A stretch of 64,000 bases of DNA from Nemertoderma westbladi (lineage: Eukaryota > Xenacoelomorpha > Nemertodermatida > Nemertodermatidae). Of this stretch, positions 1 through 11,114 are shown in pieces (the first letter of the stretch is position 1; the number at the start of each line of letters is the position of its first letter). A model generated the notes under the pieces. The model was not told the origin of the DNA and ran no database searches. It saw only the letters and a program-made list of their open reading frames with translations. Position numbers and translations under genes: made by a program. The stretch is from contig JAUCBJ010001416.1 in the NCBI GenBank assembly GCA_032718475.1, positions 62,001-126,000 of the forward strand, in the 5' to 3' direction.

Positions 1-211
1 TTTTGTATCTCCACTCTACTCTAAACTGACTCTAACTTCTCTAGTTCCACTCTAACTCCACTCTACTTTCGGACCTCTTTGTCCCTCACTCTGCCTCTTA
101 CTCCTCGCCCCCCACATTTGAATTGCACCCGTATTCTCTCCACACGCGTCAACACCACCTCTCACTATCTCCCCTGCGCTCCTGTACTCAACCCTTACTC
201 ACTTCCGAGTC

Positions 212-1154
212 CTACTTCGCTCCTCCCGTCTTTGGGAACCATCTCAGTTCCTTCCCTCTGTTGTCGTCCTGTCTCGGTTGCTTCCTGGTTGTCGCCGCTC
301 CCTTGCTCTTGTCCTCCTTAAGGTTCCTCATCCTTGCCGTTACTTCCCTACTGATTCCCGTGGTCGATTCCTTGGGTGCTGGTGTTATTAGATCCCGGTA
401 TCGCTTCGCAGGTTGCGCCTCCGAATGCCCCTGCTGCTTTCCCCTAGTAGCGTCCCATAAGATCACCTTCATGGCCCGCGGCACATGCTCCGCCAGGAAA
501 TCTCTGAACTCTCCCCGGTTCTCTGGCGCCCATCTATCTAAATACCTCTGTGTATTCATCACTCCAGCATACAATGCCACCGTTGCTACTTCTTGATAAG
601 GGAAGTCTCCGTTTAATGATTTCCAGGTGGGCCTCCTGGTTAATATTGAAGAAACCCCACCGGAATTCCTGGGCCTTCATTCGCTGCCGCGTCATGAAGC
701 TGACATCGGCCCACTCTTTGAAGATCTTAAACTTATCCTCGTCATCCATCCAGTCGCACTGGCGTCCATAGCGCCCCCGGAAGTTACACTTAGAACACCG
801 GTTGTGGAACCGTGGACACGCCCCCATCCTGTGGCTCGACTCGCGGCAGTAGAGGCAGCTCGTCCCCTTCTGGAATCGATACAAGCAGCTCTTTTCCTGG
901 TGAGTAAGCCTCCCGCAGTAATCGCAGCCGAGTATCAACGCGTCCCGCCCCAAGTCGTCCTTTGCCCCAAGCGATCTCCTCGCTCTATGGAGCCACTGAT
1001 AAGCAAACTTCTGGACGTTAACGTCTCTGTACATATCTATGTCCTCGTCTCGCCTCGGCATCGTCTCTCCGAACACTACCCGTGGTGCCGTTCCCGGTTG
1101 CTCGCCCAACCTGATGCTGCTCCCTGCGAAATCCATTGCCGGCTCCTCATGCAC
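212..1154 (-). pseudogene. CCHC zinc-knuckle module of the same broken gene
   Basis: The open stretch 1154-534 holds three zinc knuckles: CDYCGRLTHQEKSC, CLYCRESSHRMGAC and CSKCNFRGRYGRQC. The first two are canonical C-x2-C-x4-H-x4-C. The third has Arg in place of His. The last two are joined by a six-residue PRFHNR linker. An acidic segment lies upstream (around 1290). After a frameshift near 560, 580-212 continues as a basic, low-complexity tail (residues YLDRWAPENRGEFRDFL and onward). Such knuckles bind single-stranded nucleic acid in retroelement Gag proteins. The spacing C-x2-C-x9-C-x6-C-x2-C-x9-C closely matches the knuckle pair fused to the BEL-1 polyprotein at about 50690-50570 (x10 instead of x9 in its first interval). 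The two are probably homologous. The copy is broken, with frames differing from the exonuclease part. Confidence 0.5.
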
Positions 1155-1486
1155 CCAGGCCCGCTAGCCGGGTTTATCCCAGAAGGCCCACGCCCCACTG
1201 GCCGTCACCACTCTCCCGCCAACCCAGTCCCAGTCTGAGTGGCCAATCCTCTCGATGGGCGGTATCTCCCCAAACTCGTCGTCATCCTCGTCCTCCGCTG
1301 GGAGTAGATCCAAACCCGGTATCCCGGTAGACCCACTGTGTCCCTTCCCACCTTGGCTCTCGCCCGTAACTTTCCATCCTTACATTTACCCTGGTCTTTT
1401 CTTCGCGAAATCGCCCTCAGCTCCCGCTGGCATGAGCGTCGCCTGTAATCCTGATGTTGACTGCTTCGGCAATCCCTCCGTCCACC

Positions 1487-2810
1487 TTAACTCTCGCCCC
1501 AGAGACTCGCCCAAGCTCCCTGATGCCCACTGCAAATCGTCCAAGGCCTGGGCCTCGAACCTGTAGCCCTCTCCTCTAGCTTCCCCTCTCTTTCGTCTGC
1601 CTCCCTCCTTTCTTGTCTGGCAATTTCTTCCAATTGCTTCTCCTCTAGTCTATCCACCTCCAGCTTCTCCCACCTCTGATATGGTGTGTCCACCTCCCTG
1701 TCTACTAGATATCAGCTGTTGTAGTATACCGACTCGCCCTTCAGCCCCGGGTGGTCTGCCAGACCCTCAAAGGCCACTTTGAAGGCTCTTCTGTAGTTCA
1801 GGGGTAATCCCGACAGCAGAAACGCTGTTGGCTCTCTTCCGATAACCACAGCCATGAATAGGTTTAGTAAACCTATCATTATCCAATCCTCCTGCAGGAT
1901 GTATTGCTTCTGATATATCTTTATCTCTCCTCTCCGGAATTGATACACCTCCTGTTTTCCCGGCCTCGCTCCCCACTTCAGTGAGTTCGCCAACTCCGCT
2001 CCGTACTCCTCCCTGAATTTACCCCAGTCCATCGGTTTGTGGCAGACGAGCCCCATTAGCTGGCCCATCGCCACTGCTCCGCAATGTCCTGTGTTCTCTA
2101 CTAGTCCCAACCCGGCAGGTCCTGTCATAGCCATGTAGACCGTTTGCATGTCCAGGAGGTTGGGTGTCTCTGGACTGGTGATCCTCTACGCATCATCGCG
2201 GATCGCCGATCCCACCTTCATCGTCGACTTTTCCCTTACTATGTTCTGCACCGCCGTCGGCAACCGGTTCAACTTCGGCCCGCTCCTCTTCCCATACGTT
2301 CCCAGATCAAATAGGAATATGTCCCCATTTGGCACAGCCAAATGCAGAAGTATGGTTCTGGCCGACCCTGCCGACCCTCTCCTCGAACCCTCTTCATCTT
2401 CCACAGTCCCTTCGTGTCCAGGACCATGTATCCCCCCTGCTGACGGACTCTACGAACCTCTTCCAGTCCTTTCTCGGTGGTTCCCTCGGATACTTTGGTA
2501 TCCCGAACTTCGCCTCGTCTCCCTTTACCACGTAGTGGAAAAGCTCGAGGATCGCGTTGTCTAGCGACGGCGTCCCGTAGGTCCCGACCAGCTGCCTCTC
2601 GTGCACCTCCCTGAAATGGTCCTGCAGCGCTCGCGCCTTGTGACCCTTTTCTAACCGCTCGTAGTATCCCCTCATCTTCTCCTCCGGATGCCTCTCAGTG
2701 AAATCTACTAGTATCTCCTTTCCACCCATTTCCGCCTTTCTCTTTCTGACAAGTCTCTCCGCCATTTCGAACGCTCCCCATCGCTCACCTACAAGGTGGT
2801 GCCTTGCCAA
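1487..2810 (-). pseudogene. 3'-5' exonuclease-like domain plus coiled coil, broken retroelement gene
   Basis: Read on the minus strand, about 2810-2480 is an open charged leader. Around 2440-2400 a second frame carries VLDTKGL, which resembles exonuclease motif I. A third frame (2404-2186) has a strand pattern around GDIFLFDL and then KVGSAIRDDA, typical of the EXD/WRN-type 3'-5' exonuclease fold. After an in-frame TAG the same frame continues with NLLDMQTVYMA and a helical segment to 1712. After a second stop it enters a Glu/Arg-rich coiled coil (1693 to about 1550). Two frameshifts (near 2480 and 2400) and two stops make this a pseudogene. The first motif has Lys where the family usually has Glu, so activity is doubtful even apart from the breaks. 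The family call rests on motif order only. It is continuous with the zinc-knuckle module downstream (212-1154), which suggests one retroelement-borne protein. Confidence 0.5.
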
Positions 2811-2820
2811 GGCTCAATAT

Positions 2821-3969
2821 AGGTGAGTGATGTTGTTAGGATGGTCTGTGTGGTCCGACAATGGCCTATTTCTCTCAGAACGCTAGGTTTCCTTGCTGTA
2901 TTTTGCCTATTTACCCCCTAAAGTACTAAATTTCCCTAAATTCCCTAAATCTGTCAGTTACTTTTATTATGTTCTGGAATTTTCTGCCTACTGTTGCTAT
3001 AATTTGTTGAATTTTAATTTAATTAACTAACTTTTAATTTTAACTTATAATTTTAATTTAATTATCTAACTCTTCCATCTTCGCCCCCCCTCAGTCCAAT
3101 TTATTGGACCTAAGGGTGATTCTTCCAGCAGGCAACTCTCCCTCTGCCCCCTGTAGGTCCTCTAATTCTTCACCCCACTCTCCTTGTCAATTCCAACTCT
3201 CTTGTAATTGACCTTCCCTTCTCTCCTGTCCTTAAATCTGGGAAGTGTTGCCTATTCTCTGTATTACTGATCTCCTTGTGGTCGTCTCTTGGCGGAAAAG
3301 TGCCACCCTTCAACTTGTCGTTTGGCGGTGTAATGCTCCCCCTCTGCTGGCCTCCCCCTTAATATGTGCGCTGGCATTAAAGCCCTCGATGACCCCCGGT
3401 CGTCCTTCGGTATACATGATGTCTCACCATTTAATGCCCCCTCGCACTCTGCCAGCCCCGTGTGCGTGTGCAACGCGCCTCCTTCTACTTTCCTGGCGCC
3501 TTTGTTACGTTTAATCATGGGCTTCTCTGCCCCTGGTCTAATCTTCTCACATCCTCTCCCTTTCCACCTTGTCTTCTTACTCGACCTCCCCCTTTTCGGT
3601 ATCCCTCTCCATCAGACCGGCGTCTCCTCCGGACACTCCTCCGGGCACTCCTCCGGACATCTTGCCGTCCACTCTTCTCCACCTTCATACCGATACTTGC
3701 CAGGAACATCCTTGTTCCATCCCATCGCCTAAGGGAACGTTCTTGTAACTACGGGCAACAACGAGTTAGGCCAAGTAGTCTAACCTACAATCTAGAGTAA
3801 CGGCATATAGAAGGTTACGATTGAGTAACGTAATTATTTATTTGCCATTTAATATAGCATTAGTATTAGACTACAAGTGCACTGTAGCAACAAACCTACT
3901 TATGTTAATTGTACATTGTATATTCAGGACGCAGATACAGCAATTTAAATTAACGACAAATTATTTGAC
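2821..3969. other. No gene recognised; AT-rich then C/T-rich spacer
   Basis: Positions 2880-3075 are AT-rich. Positions 3080-3730 are GC- and pyrimidine-rich like the pseudogene to the left, and may be its 5' leader on the minus strand. Short open frames on both strands (for example 3709-3515 minus, Arg-rich) show no recognisable domain. Around 3620-3665 there is a short imperfect repeat of a tcctccggacac-like unit. Confidence 0.5.
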
Positions 3970-5131
3970 TTAACCCTATTAGTACCGGGCTATAAAATGT
4001 TGTACAAATACCGGGGGGGGGGGGGGGGGGGTCATATTGACCTCCCCTCTAAAATCTACAAATATTTACGAAAACGTCTGATTTTTTGTTTGTACGTAGA
4101 TATCACTTATCTAGATCCGACCGAAAAAAAATTTTTCGGAAAAATGTACTGGGGTGGTTATATTGCAGCACCAAAATTACAAGTAGTGCACAATTTTCAC
4201 AAAATTTGAAAGTTACATTTTCGGCTAATTATTTTTCAAAACAGGTTTTCTGGGGTGGAAAATACATCGGAAAATATTTAAAAATGATATGATTACTATA
4301 AATGGCTGTTTAGTCCTCTCTGCGTAGGAAAAAAAATACAAGTTTGAGAACTCTTATGAAATTTTTACTGATTCCATTGAATTCAGAACCATCACAAACC
4401 CGTATAGCGCAAGAAACAAGGTGACACAATCAATTGATATTATTATCCGAAAAATACAAGTTTGAGATGTCTAGTTCGATAATTATATATTCCATTGAAT
4501 TCAGAACAGCCATAAATCTCTAAAATGCAAGAAATAAATTGTCACAAGCAATTTTATCTATTGAATGGATTTTCAAAATTTCGTGCTAGCACCAAAATTT
4601 GCACACAGTCTCACCGAAAAATACAAGTTTTATACGCTTGGTGCAACTCGTATATATTTCATCCATCGAATCCAGAACCCCAAAAAACCCCAATTGCGTA
4701 AAAAACAAGTTTCAAACAATCAATTTACAAAATTGACATATTTCAAAATTTGGTGCTGGCACCAAAATTTGGCACCCACCGAAAAAAACAAGTTTGAAAT
4801 TTCTAAATCAATTTATATGAATTCCATCCAATTTCTAACACGATAAAACCGGTGTAAATCAAAAATAGAGATGTTACAATTCATATTTAATGAAATGTAA
4901 TTTTCAAAAAACGTCTCAAAAAAAGTGCCAAAAGTAGGGTTAAAAAATGGTGCTATAACTCGAAAAGTATCCCATATTTTTGAAAACGGTTTTCACTACT
5001 AGGAACACAATAGATTTTTAGGAAAAGACATAAAATTTCAGATTCCCAACTGCGTTTGTTTCAGAATTATAATAAAAAAACCACGGGAGGGGGTCATATT
5101 GACCCCCCCCCCCCGGGTTTAATAGGGTTAA
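3970..5131. mobile_element. piggyBac-like non-autonomous element (MITE), full-length copy
   Basis: Both ends carry TTAA followed by an inverted CCCTATTA. The left end reads TTAACCCTATTAGTACC, and the right end is the reverse complement of TTAACCCTATTAAACC. TTAA target duplication plus CCC-starting inverted repeats is the signature of the piggyBac superfamily. The element is 1.16 kb with no transposase. Just inside each end lies a poly-G run followed by the near-palindrome GGTCATATTGACC and more C residues, which could form a hairpin. A 5'-truncated second copy lies at 8541-9186. Confidence 0.7.
4325..4860. repeat. Internal diverged tandem repeats of the MITE
   Basis: A module starting with a sequence like ccgaaaaatacaagtttgag recurs near 4330, 4448, 4614 and 4780, about 115-170 bp apart. 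Each copy is followed by an attccattgaattcagaac-like segment. The copies are diverged. The same modules recur in the second element copy. Confidence 0.6.
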
Positions 5132-5645
5132 ACTTAAATAATTCAAAATAAATGACTAATTACTAACGACAATACTCAATCGTGGAAGCGGATTTGTGTG
5201 ACGTTACCAGCATAGAAATATGCGAAAAATTTTCAAATATTTTGTATTTAATACAAATTAATAATAATAACCAAAATTAAAACATCCCAAATTAAATATC
5301 GCTATAAATGATCAAATAACTATTACAGTAGTTACTAGTGTGAAAGTTCTAGTGTGAGAGCTGAGCGTTCTAATTTCTACATTTACCAACATGTCACCGA
5401 ACAATTTGGATTAATTAAAACCGAAACAACGAGTTTCTCTGAAAACACAAATGATGTCCGTATAACTGTGAATGCAACCTTTAGTACAGTTTGCATTACA
5501 GAACAACCTGTTATCATGAATACATAAAATAGTGACATTCTGGTAAATACTAAATATGTCTTTTGAACCGTATTTTGACTTCAAATTAAATTAATATACG
5601 CAAACGACTTTTAAATTAAGCTAAATTGTGTGAATAATAAATATA
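5132..5645. other. AT-rich spacer, nothing recognised
   Basis: AT-rich sequence between the MITE and the GC-richer coding remnant. No convincing open frame, repeat or RNA gene seen. Confidence 0.5.
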
Positions 5646-6915
5646 TCGTATGAGTTCGTGTGAAGCGTATACAATTGTCCAACCTTTCATTGATGCGAGG
5701 ATTGTAGCAGACACATCTGGCTACGGACCAGTCCCCCGTCTCCCTGGCTTGATGAGAGTTTAGCATATAGCCATGATACTTCAGTACCGCTGGTAGTTGC
5801 GAACTCGAGTCTCACGGCTAAGGGATCGATCGGGGACTGTGTTGCGGCGTGTGGCTGTCTGGTTGGGGTGGTGATGTCCGCCTACCCCCGTTGCAGTCAT
5901 ATCTTCAAACTCGCACCTCGATATGTTGAAACACCCTCTTCCAATAAACGAGGTTCTCGGGACAGCATGCAGAGATGATGGATACGATGACGGCTGATCT
6001 CACCGGTGAATCTATCGAAATCACTCTCAGAGTATGTCGCCCCGTATGGACGTGTGGACGAAGAGCGGACGTAGCGTGGATGATTGAACGATGAACGCGA
6101 ATCAGCTTCTTTGGTCCAACCCGCGGTCCAGACTTTATTGGTAGGGTTCCAGAGTAAAGCACGTATTCACGCGTCTGGGTCTGTAAAGCGTTTTCGGTGT
6201 CGCTTACAGTCAAACCCGACCAATACCTCTCGACACCGACATCTCTAACCCCAATTTAGATGTGAATGCTCCGATGTTGTAAATTCACGTCGTAGAGCCT
6301 ATATGCGACAATATTTATGAATGGATTATCGCTCCTCTTGGTCGAGCTGATCAAACGAAGATTTTAATTCGGGATAATTACCTCGAAAGACGTCCTCTCC
6401 ATCCCCCGTGCTATGGGACTCAGGACCACCCGGATTTCGTCTTGCTCGGTCAACATTGTGTAACGAAACCCGAGCATCCCGCCTGCAGCGTGGATTTCCT
6501 AACCCCGGTTAATCCCCTCGACGACACCGAAGTCGAGCCCCGGCAGAAATATCTTGACCATTTAACAAAGTCAAATATCTTTTGACTCGACCCAAAGGGA
6601 CGACGAAATATCCCTTCTGAAATATATCAGATTGTGGGAATACTCCACGAATTTACAGCGGATTGCGTGATCACGTTAGCCTATGTAAAGTTATTGTGCT
6701 ATTCTGTTCCCACATCACTCGTGGTTAGCGAACCTTAACCGGGAACATCTACTGGTGCATCGACCGTACGAACTGTCGCACCCCCTTCTGACTCATTGGA
6801 ACTTCATCCTTCCGCCTTCATCCGTGCAAGGTTCTCCTCCTCCGGTACCTGGTAATGGCTCCTGGCCACCGAAACGTCGCAAGCGAGCCCCCAGAAAGAA
6901 AAAGAACCCGAAAAT
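5646..6915 (+). pseudogene. Decayed retroelement coding remnant with Pro-rich and basic C-terminus
   Basis: This GC-richer island has several overlapping open stretches without a single intact frame. They lie at about 5650-5760, 5690-5965 and 6265-6590. The last has no start codon and includes the residues GQHCVTKPEHPACSVDF. The same frame, interrupted by two stops, runs on to PGTSTG, then PSDSLELHPS (about 6740-6810). The adjacent frame supplies a Lys/Arg tail, PKRRKRAPRKKKNPK (about 6870-6915). The order PGTSTG, PSD, LHPS, basic tail resembles the C-terminal end of the BEL-1 polyprotein (PGTSTGG, PSDAIILHPS, KKLRKRRPRKKD). I therefore suspect a third, plus-strand relative of the BEL accessory module. 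Pro/Ser/Thr-rich tails can converge, so this is tentative. Confidence 0.3.
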
Positions 6916-7027
6916 AAACGTTATTTTTTCCGGTTACTTTTTATTATGGCTATTCTACTTTATACGACTTATATTCCTACTTTATATTATGCGTAAAATA
7001 AGTGGTATCCCCAATAATTCTTTTAGC

Positions 7028-7300
7028 TTATTTGTTCACGAGCTGAGACATTTTATATGTATTAGATATATTCTTTAGAACTACAGTTTGCTTATTTAGA
7101 AGTAATTGGTACCTAATAATTCATTAAATTTGATTTGTTCACGAGCTGAAACCTTTTATATATGTTTTAGGCATACTTGGCGCTATAATTTGCTTATTTA
7201 GAGGTGATAGATATTCACTAATCTACTCGATTTAATTTGTTCACGAGTTGAGATGTTTTTTATATGATGGGCTACGTACGCCGTGTATAATTCTAGTTTG
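7028..7300. repeat. Tandem repeat, about 103-bp unit, three copies
   Basis: The motif tttgttcacgag(c/t)tgaga recurs at about 7031, 7134 and 7236, each followed by a similar AT-rich stretch (a variant of gcttatttagaagtaattgg in two of them). It directly follows the coding remnant and could be part of its untranslated end. Confidence 0.6.
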
Positions 7301-8540
7301 ATATTGATAACTGAATTATTTACTTATTAGATTATTTTTTATGTACGAATTTGAACTTCTGCCTTGACTTTAACACCCTGGTAGCTAAATGAATGGAAGC
7401 GGTGTTGCTGCACTTATAAATCGTGCGTTTAAAATTAATTATTTTACCAATTTACCCGAAATACTGTATATTTATTGATAAAGGACCAGTTACGGTATCA
7501 TATTGATTATTTCTTACAGATTATTCTTTAGTAAAGGTTCTTACGCCATCTAGTGCTATCATACCTATATTCGATCTAATTTGTACTCTAAAGGTCTACT
7601 AAGCCTCAAATGTAATACGTGATGCCTTATTGGCTATGCTCCTTACTGATAGGCTGGTATATAAGTGCGGTTGTTCTGTGATTAATTTACTCTTTTTGTT
7701 ATTGTTTGACAGAAGAAGTCGCACTGCCCATGCAGAGGCACTGATCCCCGGTCAAGTTTAATTGACTGGTGGTTATTACAGGCATACGGTCTAAAATTAA
7801 AGAGTTAATAATTGAATTATAATTATTATTGTTGGATATTCTACTGGTAAATTCAATTGTATATTATATCGCCGATATTACGTAATCAAGGAGGTTTTAC
7901 ACGCGAGACAACAGGTGGGTTGCTGTAACTAAGTATCAGTGATAATCTGGACAATTGTATCAGATATGTATATTGTCATACCTCTGACTTACTAAATAAT
8001 TAATATATGGCGATATTTCAGACCATTAATATAAGCAAAGCTCTTATTATTAATTACATCACCATTGAGAGTTGTCACAAATTGAATTCTGTAGTAATAT
8101 CAATATAATTAGATCAAAGACTTGTACGTTTCCCCTACACAACACATACAATACGTTTCCCCTAAAGGGAAACACAATCACCAGACTTGAGTCCTTACAT
8201 AATTAATTAGTCAGTCATTTGCTTGTTATACAGTTTTGTCACACCCTCCCGGTATAGTATCTCAGTCAAATACAATAGATAATCAAATACCGTATTGAAC
8301 TAAGTGAAATATAGAGCAAATCAATGCATCGAAGGGAAAAAGGGTAAATAAACAGATACAGTGAGCGGCCCTTGTTGACAGGTAGACTAGCGCAATCCCG
8401 TTTATTGTATCAGACCGGACATCTTGCCTTCATTTTTACATGGTTTATTAAGTAACAGAAAAGAGTCAAAATATATAGAAATTGAGAGTGAAAGAACATA
8501 ATTTACTAAAAGCACTAACAATACTATATACTATATACTA
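7301..8540. other. AT-rich spacer, nothing recognised
   Basis: No credible coding region. Small direct duplications such as gtttcccct at about 8129 and 8155 are present. No LTR pair or inverted repeat pair was recognised. Confidence 0.45.
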
Positions 8541-9186
8541 CTATAATTATATATTCCATTGAATTCAGAACAGCCATAAACCTCTAAAACGCAAGAAATA
8601 AATTGTCACAAGCAATTTTATCTATTGAAAGGATTTTCAAAATTTCGTGCTAGCACCAAAATTTGCACACAGCACCGAAAAATACAAGTTTGATACGCTT
8701 GGTGCAACATATATTTCATCGAAACCAGAACCCCAAAAAACGCCAATTGCGTAAAAAACAAGTTTCTAACAATCAATTTACAAAATTGACATATTTCAAA
8801 ATTTGGTGCTGGCACCAAAATTTGGCACCCGCCGAAAAAAACAAGTTTGAAATTTCTAATGAATTCCATCCAATTGCTAACACCAAAAAACCGGGGTAAA
8901 TCAAAAATAGAGATGTTACAATTCATATTTAATGAAATGTAATTTTAAAAAAACGTCTCAAAAAAGTGCCAAAAGTAGGGTTAAAAAATGGTGCTATAAC
9001 TCGAAAACTACCCAATATTTTTGAAAACGGTTTTCGCTACTAGGAAGACAATAAATAGATTTTTAGGAAAAGTCATAAAATTTCAGATTCCCAACTGCGT
9101 TTGTTTCATTTCAGAATTATAATAAAAAAACCACGGGGGGGGGGGGTCATATTGACCCCCCCCCCCCCCGTGTTTAATAGGGTTAA
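8541..9186. mobile_element. piggyBac-like MITE, second copy, 5'-truncated
   Basis: This 646-bp stretch matches 4480-5131 in the same orientation with scattered substitutions and small indels. It ends in the same poly-G, TCATATTGACC, poly-C block and the terminal TAATAGGGTTAA (TTAA at 9183-9186). The left inverted repeat and the first module are missing, so the copy is truncated. Confidence 0.75.
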
Positions 9187-10951
9187 ACAATAGGGAGATA
9201 GTGTCCCTTGTTTTGGCGCTTTGGTCATACTAAATGCCGCATCATTTTAATTAAATATAAAAAATTAAGTTGCTATGTAACTGAACTAAAACCAAACTCT
9301 GGAATTCATACTTAATGTTTTGGTTATATCTAATTGTATTTACATTAATGTATGTATACATTATTACAGTAATCAGTCAATACTGTTTATGAAGGTAGCG
9401 GGTACATGGAGAACAAATTAAATGCCTGAATGGTTCTTCCCCAAGTCCAATAGCTAAATATGTTAAATTAAAAGAGAAGGTAACATTATTTTATATAATA
9501 CTGTAACATATCGTACCGGACGTGGTTTGGTTTAGTTTTGGCTTAGGTTTCTATTTGGGTCAGTTTGGTTAGGGTTGGTTTGTGGGGCGAGCGACGAAAG
9601 TAAGCGAGCTTAGCATACCACTAACTCAATCGGTGTGTCTATTGTTTTGTTGATCTGTTGTTCTGTCGTGTCCAATTTTAAACGTTAATAACTTAGCCAA
9701 ATGTTAATGAAATTTAACCAAACTTCGTACACATGTAGTCTGGCCTAAGTTTATTAATTTTCCAAGTTGAATTTACGTGTGGCCTTCGAGAAGCTAAGAT
9801 AATAGCAGTTAATTAGTTAATTAGTTTGCTTAGGGTAAAAACAGCGATTTCAACCTGCCTCTTAAAGGATTTGAATTATTTTCTAGTATAAGATTTAAAT
9901 AATTATACTTCAAAATTATATAACTGTATTCCCCATACCCCATTCCATTATAGTTTTTAATTAGTTCAAGAGATTTGCTTTAAGAAATGTGTTTTTAATT
10001 GGTCTAAACGTAACTAAGTTAAAATGCATTCCATCACTCTATACTTCCAGTCTCATCATCATTCCTTGGCATTCTTCATATTGCATATTAGATGGGGAAA
10101 CATTCCAATCATCCTCCCACTGAGCTTGCTCTATCTTGCACAATGATTGGCTTAATTTAATGGTGATTCTTTAGATATTAGCTAAATGATTTCGTTGAGG
10201 CATTAACATTATAAATTAATATTTCACTATCAATACTATCGGCATAAGGTAAGTTTTAATAATTTTACAAATTGGGTTGCCTCCGCACATAAAAATATAT
10301 TTCTCTTAAAACACTAATTTCCTGTTAATACCTCTGCTTTTCATTAATCCTTTTGCTCCTTTGCGGTTGGGGTGGTGCAGATTAAGAGGGCGGTTGAAGC
10401 AAGGGGGGGGGGGGGGGGGATCTTTCCTCTCTTCTTTGATTTATTCTTATTGGCGTTTTGGTTAAATTTTCTTAATTATATATTTAAATTAGTTCCGTAT
10501 GCTAGAGTTCCGTATGTGCCAACATTTTCAGTTTGCTCTAAAATGTGTTTAGTTTACTAGCTACTGCTTTTTAATGTTAGTGTGAAGTATTCTAGGATAT
10601 TTCGAATTATTTTTTGTTAAATAATGTTCTAGAACATATAATTTTTTGTTCTATAACATTTTTAAAAAATTGTATTTTTTTGTTTTTTTAACACTTTTTT
10701 GTATAATTAACATATATCTAGTAATTTTATGTACTCAAGTAATAATTTACAATTATAGCTAGTAATTTATATTTATAGCTATAGCCTATAGTCTATAGCC
10801 TATAGTCTATAGTTATATCTATAGCTAGCCCTAGCTAACATTTTAAAAAATGTTCTGGAATGCTATCGTTATGGTTAGTTGTTTTGTATTCCAATTTTTT
10901 TTAATTGAAACAATCAATTTAATAATTCATTTTAAAAGAACAAATATTCTG
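9187..10951. other. AT-rich spacer with a 17-bp poly-G run
   Basis: No gene recognised. Contains a G17 run at 10403-10419 and short ctatag-type tandem repeats at about 10760-10830. It forms the left flank of the Gypsy element. Confidence 0.5.
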
Positions 10952-11087
10952 TGTAGTAAAGTAATAATATATCAGCATATCTGGCGTAATACTGCAGTTA
11001 GTGGTGAGTCCTATATATCAGTAGTCCCATGGCCTATGTATATGGGGCGAGCCATATAATATAGTCTGAAGTCCTGATGTCACTACA
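10952..11087 (-). repeat. Gypsy 3' LTR, internally deleted
   Basis: 136 bp, plus-strand ends TGTAGTAAAG and TGTCACTACA. Matches 15767-16015 except for an internal deletion of about 113 bp after ATATCTGG. Confidence 0.85.
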
Positions 11088-11096
11088 CCCCCCTTC
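11088..11096 (-). other. Gypsy polypurine tract
   Basis: On the minus strand the sequence GAAGGGGGG lies directly before the 3' LTR, where second-strand priming occurs. Confidence 0.7.
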
Positions 11097-11114
11097 GAGC
11101 TCGTGTGTAGCGAG

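Noticed and set aside
3264-3800. Short open frames on both strands in the C/T-rich region
   Set aside because: Explained by base composition. No motif order matching a known family.
5720-5825. tRNA gene or SINE suggested by ggtagttgcgaactcgagtc
   Set aside because: The B-box-like part deviates from consensus, no paired stems or acceptor end are visible, and it overlaps a coding-like stretch.
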